Assembly (NCBI RefSeq): GCF_001427145.1
Contig: NZ_LMGL01000001.1
Coordinates: forward strand, 1,441,241-1,505,240
DNA from: Microbacterium sp. Root166
GTDB lineage: Bacteria > Actinomycetota > Actinomycetes > Actinomycetales > Microbacteriaceae
Length of the DNA: 64,000 bases
Direction: 5' to 3'
The number at the start of each line of letters is the position of its first letter. Positions within the stretch are counted from its first letter, which is position 1. The notes under the pieces were generated by a model. It had not been told where the DNA came from, ran no database searches, and saw nothing but the letters and a program-made list of their open reading frames with translations. Shown piece after piece: positions 13,312 through 20,195 of the stretch. The translations under genes were made by a program, and so were the position numbers.

Positions 13312-13528
13312 CTGAGACTCAGTTCCGCGCCTGAGACTCCGTGCGTCGCACTGAGTCTCAGGCGCTCGAGTGAGTCTCAGCGCCGGGCCCGCCGTCGACG
13401 GGCGGACGACGGCCGCGGCATCCACCGTCAGCGGTTGAGCGGCGAACCTCCGCACTTCACCGAGACTCAGCGCTCCGCCCGAGACCCCGGGCATCGCCGT
13501 GAGTCTCGGGCGGACTGCCGAGTCCCAG
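13312..13528. repeat. Two nested GAGACTCAG palindromic elements
   Basis: Element A (13312-13380) contains CTGAGACTCAG, CTGAGACTC, CTGAGTCTCAG and TGAGTCTCAG, so both halves can fold back on each other and each half can also self-pair. Element B (13461-13528) is a diverged copy with the same order of arms (CGAGACTCAG, GAGACCCC, GAGTCTCGG, AGTCCCAG). The copies start 149 bp apart. They lie just downstream of the DivIVA-like gene and may terminate its transcript. Confidence 0.8.
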
Positions 13529-13566
13529 CGCCTCGGGCGCTGCGTCCTGCGCCCGCCACGTCCCTG

Positions 13567-14070
13567 TTCATCTGTGCGACTTCGATCTTCCGGCGCGGGG
13601 TCGAGGTCGATTCCGCACAGATGAGCGCAGCGGAACGGCATGACCCTGCGCGCGAGCCCGGCCCGCGGTCCGGGCCCGGGTCAGCCCACCCGCCGTTCGG
13701 CGTCCATGTGTCAGTTCGTCTGTGCGAAATCGATCCCCAGCGCGGCGCCGAGGTCGATTTCGCACAGATGAGCGCCAGAACCCCGAACCCCCTGCGCGCG
13801 AGCCCGGCCCGCGGTCCCGACCCGGGTCAGACCACCCGCCGGTTCGGCATCCGTGCGTCAGTTCATCTGCGCGACTCCGACCTTCCGGCGCGGCGCCGAG
13901 GTCGATTCCGCACAGATGAGCGCAGCGGAACCGGCATCACCCTGCGCGCGAGCTCGGCCTGCGGTCCTGACCCGGATCAGCCCACGCGCCGGTTCGGCAT
14001 CCGTGTGTCAGTTCGTCTGTGCGACATGGACCTTCCGGTGCGGTGTCTAGGTCGATTCCGCACAGATGAG
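13567..14070. repeat. Tandem array of four ~148-bp units, each with a 59-bp inverted repeat
   Basis: Units start at 13567, 13715, 13862 and 14012 (spacing 148, 147, 150). Each begins TTC(A/G)TCTG(T/C)GCGA and ends near a right arm CGCACAGATGAG about 59 bp on; in unit 2 the 18-bp arms differ at one base. The roughly 90 bp between hairpins is also conserved between units. The array fills the space between the convergent DivIVA-like and threonine aldolase genes. No open frame with gene-like character was seen in it. A fifth, isolated copy of the hairpin is at 33237-33298. Confidence 0.9.
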
Positions 14071-14090
14071 CGCCGGCGCGCCCGCGCGCG

Positions 14091-15158
14091 TCAGACCGAG
14101 GTCTCGCGGGCGATCGCGGCGACGAAGGCGTCGATGTCGTTCTCGCTGGTGTCGAACGAGCACATCCAGCGGACCTCGTTCTTCGCGGCATCCCAGTCGT
14201 AGAACCGGAACGAGCCCCGCAACCGGTCGGCGACCCCGTCGGGCACGGTCGCGAAGACGCCGTTCGCCTGCGTCGGCTGCGTGAACGCGACCCCGCGGAT
14301 CGAGCCGTCGGCGAGGCCGGACTCGACGCCGGCGCGCAGGCGCTGCGCCATGGCGTTGGAGTGCGACGCGTTGCGCAGCCAGAGGTCGCCGTCGAGCAGC
14401 GCGACCAGCTGCGCCGAGACGAAGCGCATCTTCGACGACAGCTGCATGTCGAGCTTGCGCAGGTACGTGAGTCCCTGCGACGCCTCGGGGTTGAGCACGA
14501 CGATCGCCTCGCCGAGCATCGCGCCGTTCTTGGTGCCGCCGAAGCTGAGCACGTCCACGCCCACATCGGTCGTGATCGCCCGCAGCGGGACGCCGAGCGA
14601 GGCCGCCGCGTTCGACAGGCGCGACCCGTCCATGTGCAGCTTCATGCCGTGGCCGTGCACGTGGTCGGCGATGGTCCGCAGCTCGTCGGGCGTGTACAGC
14701 GTGCCCAGCTCGGTCGACTGCGTGATCGACACCACGAGCGGCTGCGCGCGGTGCTCGTCGCCCCAGCCCCACGCCTCGCGGTCGATGAGCTCGGGGGTCA
14801 GCTTGCCGTCGTCGGTCGGGACGTTCAGGATCTTGATGCCGCCGACGCGCTCGGGCGCGCCGCCCTCGTCGACGTTGATGTGGGCGGTCGTGGCCGCGAT
14901 CACCGCGCCCCAGCGCGGCAGCATCGACTGCAGCCCGACCACGTTCGCACCGGTGCCGTTGAACACCGGGAACGCCTCGACGCCGTCTCCGAAATGGCGC
15001 GCCATGCCCTGCTGCAGCCGCGCGGTGTAGTCGTCCTCGCCGTACGCGACCTGGTGCCCGTCGTTGGCCGCCGCGATCGCGGCCAGCACCTCGGGGTGGA
15101 TGCCGGAGTAGTTGTCGGAGGCGAAGCCGCGCAGGTTCGTGTCGTGGATCGTGGTCAC
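14091..15158 (-). CDS. Low-specificity threonine aldolase / beta-eliminating lyase
   Basis: PLP enzyme of 355 residues that likely splits L-threonine or allo-threonine into glycine and acetaldehyde. The start region TNLRGFASDNYSGIHPEVL, the glycine-rich FPVFNGTGANVVGLQ (cofactor phosphate site), HMDGSRLSNA with the PLP-binding Asp, and SFGGTKNGAMLG with the Schiff-base lysine all fit the aldolase class of the family. The start is GTG 15158, with TAGATT eight bases upstream and no ribosome binding site, so translation is probably leaderless. Its 3' end abuts the tandem repeat array. The next minus-strand gene upstream is the SDR, with an independent stop 44 bp away. Confidence 0.93.
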   Translation of the reverse strand: MTTIHDTNLRGFASDNYSGIHPEVLAAIAAANDGHQVAYGEDDYTARLQQGMARHFGDGVEAFPVFNGTGANVVGLQSMLPRWGAVIAATTAHINVDEGGAPERVGGIKILNVPTDDGKLTPELIDREAWGWGDEHRAQPLVVSITQSTELGTLYTPDELRTIADHVHGHGMKLHMDGSRLSNAAASLGVPLRAITTDVGVDVLSFGGTKNGAMLGEAIVVLNPEASQGLTYLRKLDMQLSSKMRFVSAQLVALLDGDLWLRNASHSNAMAQRLRAGVESGLADGSIRGVAFTQPTQANGVFATVPDGVADRLRGSFRFYDWDAAKNEVRWMCSFDTSENDIDAFVAAIARETSV

Positions 15159-15202
15159 GGTGTTCCAATCTAGCCGGGCGCGCAGCGGCGCCCGCGTGGA
15201 GC

Positions 15203-15886
15203 TCAGAGGTCGGGGGCCGTCAGCTCGACGATGGTGTCGTTGACCTCGGCGGCTTCGGCCTGCCAGAGGTCCGTGAAGCGCAGGGCGAGCGCGTCTTCCA
15301 GGCCCGAGAGTGCCTTGACCCGGAAGACGACGGATGCCGCGGCCAGCGGCGCTCCGGCATCCCGAGCCGCCTTGGCGAAGCCCTGCGCGACCGCACGCGT
15401 CCAGGCCTCGGTCGCCGCCTTGACGGCCGCGTAGTTCGCACCACCGGCGAGTGGCCGCGCGACGGCGGTGGAGGAGACGACGGCCAGGCGCCCGGCGGAC
15501 GAGGCGCGCAGATCGGCGTCGAACGCGCGGCTGACGTGACGCAGCGCCGTGAACGACGACTCGAGCGCCCGGTAGTCGGCTTCCGTCTGGCCGGCGAGCC
15601 CGCCCCCGCCACGCCAGCCGCCCACGAGGTGGAGCACGCCGTCCACAGCGCCGAACGTACCGTGCACGCGCTCCGCGAGCGCACCGACAGCGGCCTCGTC
15701 GCCGAGGTCGCACACCTGCGTGCCGATCCCCGAAACCTCCGCGGCGAGCTCGTCGAGCTTCGCGCGGTCGCGCCCGGCCGCGACCACCCGCGCGCCGGCC
15801 GAAGCCAGCGCGCGGGCGGCCGCGAGTCCGGACGCGCTCGTGGCGCCGGCGATCAGGACCAGCCGGCCGTCGACGGAGTCAGGCAT
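15203..15886 (-). CDS. Short-chain dehydrogenase/reductase (SDR)
   Basis: NAD(P)-dependent oxidoreductase of 227 residues. VLIAGATSASGLAAARALA gives the Rossmann nucleotide loop (the last glycine of TGxxxGxG is altered), LHLVGGWRGGG stands in for the NNAG region, SSTAVARP has the catalytic serine, and NYAAVKAATEAW has the YxxxK dyad. ATG 15886 overlaps the stop of the DUF6421-like gene by 8 nt (ATGCCTGA) and follows GGGGACG, so the pair is translationally coupled. The substrate is unknown; the conserved partner suggests that the two act together. Confidence 0.88.
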   Translation of the reverse strand: MPDSVDGRLVLIAGATSASGLAAARALASAGARVVAAGRDRAKLDELAAEVSGIGTQVCDLGDEAAVGALAERVHGTFGAVDGVLHLVGGWRGGGGLAGQTEADYRALESSFTALRHVSRAFDADLRASSAGRLAVVSSTAVARPLAGGANYAAVKAATEAWTRAVAQGFAKAARDAGAPLAAASVVFRVKALSGLEDALALRFTDLWQAEAAEVNDTIVELTAPDL

Positions 15887-17438
15887 CGTCCCCGCGCCCA
15901 CTCCGCTGATCGCTGGCGCGATCGGCGGAGCCCCCGGGCGCGTGGGCCCACCCGGTGACGCCGGCCGTCGATTCGATGACGGGCTTCATCTTCTTGTCCA
16001 GCGCTTCGAAGAACATCGAGAGCGGGAACTCGTCGTCCAGCACCGCGTCGGTGTAGCCCTTGGGCGCGCCGGCGAGGATCTCGTCCGGCAGGCCGCGGGC
16101 CCAGACGGATGCCGGGCTCGGGGTGACCGTGCCGCGGACGAGGTCATAGGCGGCGAGCCAGTGCGCGACCTTCGGCCGGTCGATCGAGCGCCAGTACAGC
16201 TCGTCGATCGCGTCGGCCAGCGCCATGACGGCCGCCGGCACGTCGGGCCAGTCGAACGCCAGCGAGGTGTCGGTCCAGTGCAGCACGCCCCGCTGGTGCA
16301 GCCACGCGAACAGCAGCTGGCCGCCGAGCCCGTCGTAGTTGCGCACCCGCGAGCCGGTGATCGAGAACCGGAAGATCCGGTCGAAGATCACCGCGTACTG
16401 CACGAGGCCCGCGTGCTCGAGCATCTCGCGCTCTGCGTCGTCCAGCTGCTCGCCCGACTCGGCACGAGCGGCGAGGCGCCCCTGGATCGCGACGCACTCG
16501 CGGAACGCCGTGAGGTCGCACCGCAGCTCCTCCAGCGAGTACAGGAAGAACGGCATCCGCTGCTTGATCATGAACGGGTCGAACGGCAGGTCGCCGCGCA
16601 TGTGCGTGCGGTCGTGGATGATGTCCCACATCACGAACGTCTTCTCGGTGAGCGCCTGGTCGTCGAGCATGCGGGCGGCGTCGGCCGGCAGCTCGAGCTT
16701 GGTGATCTCGGCTGCCGCGCGCACGACGCGGCGGTAGCGCGCCGCCTCACGGTCCTGGAAGATCGCGCCCCACGTGAAAGCGGGGATCTCGCGCATCGCG
16801 ACCGTCTCGGGGAACAGCACGGCCGAGTTGGTGTCGTAGCCCGGCGTGAAGTCGAGGAACCGCAGCGAGACGAACAGCTTGTTCGTGTACTGCGTCTCGA
16901 GCTCGGCGATGAACTCCGGCCAGATCACCTCGACGAGAACGGCCTCCACGTGCCGGTTCGACGAGCCGTTCTGGGTGTACATCGGAAAGACGACGAGATG
17001 ACGGATGCCGTCGACCCGGTGCTGCTGCGGCTGGAAGGCCGTCAGCGAGTCGAGGAAGTCCGGGATGCCGAAGCCTTCGTCCATCCAGCGGGCGAAGTCG
17101 CGCCGCGACGCGTCGAGATACTCGGCGTCGTGCGGGAACAGCGGGGCGAGCTCATCCACCGCCGCGATGATCGCGCGGACGTGCTCGGCGGCGGCGGGAC
17201 GATCGGATGCCTCGGCGACCGAGCCGTCCTTGATCTGGAGTGCCTGGAGCGCTGTCGCGGCCGCCTTCAGGGAGAGCCAGGCAGAGGAGGTCTCGACGCC
17301 CTGGGCCAGGTCTGCGTCCTCCACGACTGGGGCCACGCGCCCGGAGGCTCCGCCCGACGCGTCAGCGGCGAGTGGAGTGGGCGTGGGGGCTGGTTCGCCG
17401 ACGATCGCCTGGGACGCGTGGATGTGGCTGGTGGGCAT
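15879..17438 (-). CDS. DUF6421-like protein of unknown function
   Basis: Soluble 519-residue protein resembling actinobacterial DUF6421 proteins; no catalytic family is recognised. Its middle is rich in aromatic and acidic residues with conserved-looking blocks such as VVFPMYTQNGSSNRHVEAVL and WDIIHDRTHMRGDLPFDPF, the latter His/Asp-rich and possibly metal-binding. ATG 17438 has GGAGG six bases upstream. Residues about 21-36 (PLAADASGGASGRVAP) and the last ~20 residues (APGGSADRASDQRSG) are encoded by two inverted copies of one dispersed repeat. It is divergent from an lrp-type gene across a region with a clear operator and overlaps the SDR gene downstream. Confidence 0.75.
   Translation of the reverse strand: MPTSHIHASQAIVGEPAPTPTPLAADASGGASGRVAPVVEDADLAQGVETSSAWLSLKAAATALQALQIKDGSVAEASDRPAAAEHVRAIIAAVDELAPLFPHDAEYLDASRRDFARWMDEGFGIPDFLDSLTAFQPQQHRVDGIRHLVVFPMYTQNGSSNRHVEAVLVEVIWPEFIAELETQYTNKLFVSLRFLDFTPGYDTNSAVLFPETVAMREIPAFTWGAIFQDREAARYRRVVRAAAEITKLELPADAARMLDDQALTEKTFVMWDIIHDRTHMRGDLPFDPFMIKQRMPFFLYSLEELRCDLTAFRECVAIQGRLAARAESGEQLDDAEREMLEHAGLVQYAVIFDRIFRFSITGSRVRNYDGLGGQLLFAWLHQRGVLHWTDTSLAFDWPDVPAAVMALADAIDELYWRSIDRPKVAHWLAAYDLVRGTVTPSPASVWARGLPDEILAGAPKGYTDAVLDDEFPLSMFFEALDKKMKPVIESTAGVTGWAHAPGGSADRASDQRSGRGDDA
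15898..15950. repeat. Copy of the AADASGGASGR-encoding repeat (C-terminal copy in DUF6421 gene)
   Basis: On the plus strand it starts CCACTCCGCTGATC and ends GGGCGCGTGGGCCCA, matching the copy at 34212-34260 with some changes. It lies in the last codons of the DUF6421-like gene, antisense to the reading direction found in the other two copies. Confidence 0.75.
17329..17377. repeat. Copy of the AADASGGASGR-encoding repeat (N-terminal copy in DUF6421 gene)
   Basis: On the minus strand it starts CTCCACTCGCCGCTGACGCG and ends GGCGCGTGGCCCC, nearly identical over about 49 bases to 34212-34260. It is in frame and encodes PLAADASGGASGRVAP. Confidence 0.85.
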
Positions 17439-17506
17439 GGTGAACCTCCGTTCCTGGGTGGACAGAGGTCAGTCTACGGGAGAACTTCCTGTGGATCATG
17501 CCATCG

Positions 17507-17523
17507 GCAGGAATAGTTCCTGC
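17507..17523. promoter_or_regulatory. Palindromic operator between DUF6421-like and lrp-type genes
   Basis: GCAGGAATAGTTCCTGC is a perfect 17-bp palindrome (TAG centre). It overlaps the expected -35 position of the lrp promoter (TAGGGT at 17543). A second half-site (AACTTCCTGTGG, 17483-17494) lies one to two helical turns away toward the divergent gene. Lrp/AsnC regulators usually autoregulate and control a divergent neighbour, so this is probably their binding site. Confidence 0.7.
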
Positions 17524-17542
17524 TGACGCCCACCGCGCTTGG

Positions 17543-17548
17543 TAGGGT
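17543..17548 (+). promoter_or_regulatory. -10 box of the leaderless lrp-type gene
   Basis: TAGGGT lies exactly six bases before ATG 17555, with no Shine-Dalgarno sequence between; transcription should start at or next to the ATG. Confidence 0.6.
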
Positions 17549-17554
17549 CGGACC

Positions 17555-18037
17555 ATGCTCAGCTCCGACGAATCGACGCCGACCGCGCCGGTGGACGACC
17601 CGATCGATGCGGCGATCGTGCGCGAGGTGTCGCGCAATGCCCGGGCGACGCTCGCCGAGCTGTCCACTGCTGCGGGGCTCTCGATCTCGGCCGTGCAGAC
17701 GCGGCTGCGCCGCCTCGAGTCCCGCGGCGTGATCACGGGCTATCGCGCGGTGATCGATGCCGAGTCGGTGGGCAAGCCGCTGTCGGCGTTCATCGAGATC
17801 ACGCCGCTCGACCCCGCCCAGCCCGACAACGCGCCCGAGATGCTCGAGCACCTCGCCGAGATCGAGGCCTGTCATTCGATCGCCGGTGACGCCAGCTACA
17901 TCCTCTTCGTGCGCGTGAGCTCGCCGCGGCACCTCGAGTCGCTCATCCGCGACATCCGCCTGGCCGCCTCGGTCAACACCCGGACGACGGTGGTGCTGCA
18001 GACCTTCTACGAGAACCGCCCGATCCTTCCGGCCTGA
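17555..18037 (+). CDS. Lrp/AsnC family transcriptional regulator
   Basis: A 160-residue regulator. Residues about 15-75 form the AsnC-type helix-turn-helix (PIDAAIVREVSRNARATLAE, then LSISAVQTRLRRLESRGVI); residues about 80-155 form the ligand-binding RAM domain (KPLSAFIEITPL through TTVVLQTFYENRPILP). It would sense an amino acid or related metabolite and probably controls the divergent DUF6421-SDR pair through the palindrome at 17507-17523. The gene is leaderless by its TAGGGT box. Confidence 0.95.
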   Translation: MLSSDESTPTAPVDDPIDAAIVREVSRNARATLAELSTAAGLSISAVQTRLRRLESRGVITGYRAVIDAESVGKPLSAFIEITPLDPAQPDNAPEMLEHLAEIEACHSIAGDASYILFVRVSSPRHLESLIRDIRLAASVNTRTTVVLQTFYENRPILPA

Positions 18038-18059
18038 CGCGGTGGGTAGTGTCGGGCCT

Positions 18060-19025
18060 ATGCCCTCTGCGCCCACGCCACTGCCCGCCGTCGAGCGCGG
18101 GGCCGGGGTGCTCATCCTTCGCAACGCCCTCGCCGGCTCGGCCGTGCTGCGCAGCGACCCGGGGCCCACCATCGCGGACCGCCTGCCCGACGCCGTGGTG
18201 CGCGAGCTCGCCGAGGGCGAGGATCTCGGGGAGGTCGTCGCCGCGGCCATGGCCGGCGACGCGGCGCCGGAGGTGCTGGGCGTCTACGGCGGCGACGGCT
18301 CCGTCTCGCGCATGGCGGATCTGGCGCGCAAGTACGACCGCCCGCTGCTGGCGATGCCCGGCGGCACGTTCAACCACTTCGTGCGAGCCCTCGGCATCGC
18401 CGACGTCGACACCGCCATCGACGCGCTGCAGGCGGGATCGGGGGTGACTGCGGGCGTCGTGGAGGCGAGCGCCGACGGCGGCGATCCGGTCACCGTGCTC
18501 AACGTCGTCTCGGTCGGCGCGTACCCCGAGCTCATCGAGGAGCGTCAGCGACGCAGCAGCCTGGGCAAATGGCTCGGCGGAGTCGCGGCGACCTGGGGAG
18601 CGCTGCGCAGCGCCGAGCCGATCACCGTCGTCCTCGACGGCAAGCGCGCGCGGGTGTGGTCCGTCTTCGTCAGCGTCGGCCGGAACGACCCGGAGCGCGT
18701 GGCCACCATGCAGCGGCAGGACGTGACGGCCGATCGCCTCGACATCCGGATCCACCACGCGCGCGGCTCCCGCCTGCGGGCGCTCGCATCCCTCGCCTTC
18801 GGCAAGCGCACGGCGGCGGTGCTGCGGGCGGTTCGCCTGTTCCCGCGGGATGCCGACATCGAGCGACTGGTGCTTCACGAGGTCGAGTTGCACGTGCGTC
18901 CGCAGCCGGGCCGTCCGTCGGTGTTCGTGCACGACGGCGAGCTCGTGCAGCGCGAGCCCGAGGGCTTCACGCTGCGCTGCGAGGCCGTCCCATCGTCGCT
19001 GCGGGTCTACGCCCCGGCGCTCTAG
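18060..19025 (+). CDS. Diacylglycerol kinase catalytic-domain protein
   Basis: A 321-residue protein of the DAGK/sphingosine-kinase-like superfamily. LGVYGGDGSVSRMADLA (about residues 78-94) matches the GGDGT nucleotide-binding motif with Ser for Thr, and LAMPGGTFNHFVRALGI matches the downstream PxGTxNxFA motif. The C-terminal half is the expected beta-sandwich. The first ~60 residues differ from canonical lipid kinases. Start ATG 18060 has TAGTGT seven bases upstream and is leaderless. The gene follows lrp by 22 bp but has its own promoter box. Lipid substrate unknown. Confidence 0.87.
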   Translation: MPSAPTPLPAVERGAGVLILRNALAGSAVLRSDPGPTIADRLPDAVVRELAEGEDLGEVVAAAMAGDAAPEVLGVYGGDGSVSRMADLARKYDRPLLAMPGGTFNHFVRALGIADVDTAIDALQAGSGVTAGVVEASADGGDPVTVLNVVSVGAYPELIEERQRRSSLGKWLGGVAATWGALRSAEPITVVLDGKRARVWSVFVSVGRNDPERVATMQRQDVTADRLDIRIHHARGSRLRALASLAFGKRTAAVLRAVRLFPRDADIERLVLHEVELHVRPQPGRPSVFVHDGELVQREPEGFTLRCEAVPSSLRVYAPAL

Positions 19026-19984
19026 GCCTGATACACCGTGGCGGTGTCGATCGTCATGTACGGGAAGTTCAGCGTCACCCAGCTGTAGACCTTGAAGTTG
19101 CTGCCGTCGGGACCGGTGAGGGGCCGCCCCTGAGTGTCGGTGAGCGTGGATGTCGCAGTCACCCGGCCGACCGCTCCGAAGAGGTACTCTCGGCCGCCCT
19201 GGACGAGGAAGCGCTTGCGGAACGGCCGGGGGGTGAACAGCGCCCCCGGGAGCCGGTTGCGCTCTGGCCCATGGCTCTGGTCGCGGGTGATTCGGGCGAT
19301 CGGCTGGTCGGAGTAGTCGATCAGGTCGTATCCGCCCGGGATCACCTGCCAGAGCGCGAGCACGACGCTCGCGCTCAGGGTCACGCTGCCGGCCGACACG
19401 GTCGGAAAGTAGTCGAGAACCGAGGTGAGCATGCCATCCCGCACCGCGACGACCGGCTCGAAGTCGACGGTGCCGAGCGTGAACTCCGGCGTATAGCGCA
19501 CTCCGATCCCCGCCTCGGAGCGCGAGTCGGCGCCGGGAGAGGACCACGGGACGATCGTGTAGGCGAACAGGCTCCCGTCGTCGGCATTGGCCCAGTCGGG
19601 TCGCGTGGGATTGCCGACGGCCGGCCACGCGGCCGCGTAACGCTGCCGGTCGGGCGGCGGCGTCAGCCAGAACTCCCGGTAGTCGGCGCGCCGCGGGATG
19701 TACAGCGACTTCGGCCAGCGGATCGCTCCGAGGTCGAGGTCCAGGTCGAGCACGCGCTTGCGGCCGAAGGCCCCGGAAGTCGTGAAGTCGCCCCATTCAC
19801 CCCAGTACCCCGCCGCGGCATCCCCGCCGCGAACGGGAAGCGCATCGGGGATCTCGGACTCCAGACCGCTGCGGCGAAGCGCCGCCTCGATGTGCGCGGT
19901 GGAATGGTCCCCGACCCTGTCGGCGGGCAGCCGAAGCTGCTCCGGGTCGAGCTCGGGCGTGGCGCGGTTCCCTGAGTCGTTCAT
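19022..19984 (-). CDS. Hypothetical protein, beta-rich, Trp/Tyr/Pro-rich
   Basis: A 320-residue protein I do not recognise. It has no signal peptide and no membrane helix, many aromatic residues (for example WGEWGDFTT, REFWLTPPPDRQRY, DGSLFAYTIVPW), and alternating polar/hydrophobic strands toward the C-terminus (SVTLSASVVLALWQVIPGGY). The first ~45 residues carry no clear fold. ATG 19984 has GCAGGA upstream. The gene converges with the DAGK-like gene, and the two stop codons overlap by two bases within CTAG (19022-19025). A function cannot be given from sequence alone. Confidence 0.7.
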   Translation of the reverse strand: MNDSGNRATPELDPEQLRLPADRVGDHSTAHIEAALRRSGLESEIPDALPVRGGDAAAGYWGEWGDFTTSGAFGRKRVLDLDLDLGAIRWPKSLYIPRRADYREFWLTPPPDRQRYAAAWPAVGNPTRPDWANADDGSLFAYTIVPWSSPGADSRSEAGIGVRYTPEFTLGTVDFEPVVAVRDGMLTSVLDYFPTVSAGSVTLSASVVLALWQVIPGGYDLIDYSDQPIARITRDQSHGPERNRLPGALFTPRPFRKRFLVQGGREYLFGAVGRVTATSTLTDTQGRPLTGPDGSNFKVYSWVTLNFPYMTIDTATVYQA

Positions 19985-20060
19985 GTTCCTGCCTCTCCGC
20001 TGGATCTGCAGAAGAGGAGGCCTCCGGCCCGCACCAGATACACACACGCGACGCTCGGCA

Positions 20061-20140
20061 CGTTTCGTCTCGTCGCTTCGCTCCTCGCTCAACGACCGGG
20101 TGTGGTTCCGGTCGTTGAGCGAGTGGAGCGAGACGAAACG
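20061..20140. repeat. Long hairpin with CGTTTCGTCTCG...CTCAACGACCGG arms
   Basis: The left arm (20061-20099) and right arm (20108-20140) are inverted copies of a ~33-bp unit: both have CGTTTCGTCTCG at the outside and CGCTCAACGACCGG at the inside, with small indels between. It sits in the promoter-side gap of the unknown gene at 19022-19984. A single arm is inside the ABC-F gene (6758-6789). Confidence 0.85.
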
Positions 20141-20153
20141 GCAGCGGAGACGA

Positions 20154-20187
20154 CGGATGCCGCGACCCATGAAGGCCGCGGCATCCG
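20154..20187 (-). terminator. Hairpin downstream of the pyrimidine operon
   Basis: CGGATGCCGCG (20154-20164) pairs with CGCGGCATCCG (20177-20187), an 11-bp perfect stem 9 bp after the mmsA stop in the reading direction. No T run follows. It belongs to the window's GGATGCCGCGGCATCC hairpin family and may end the 10-kb operon or stabilise its 3' end. Confidence 0.5.
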
Positions 20188-20195
20188 GTGTTCGC

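Noticed and set aside
13312-14070. CRISPR array
   Set aside because: Repeats are ~59-bp hairpins within 148-bp units, spacers are nearly identical instead of unique, and no cas genes are in the window.
15898-17377. Transposon with terminal inverted repeats around the DUF6421-like gene
   Set aside because: No transposase, no target-site duplication visible, both repeats lie inside the coding frame and a third copy stands alone elsewhere; a dispersed repeat family explains it better.
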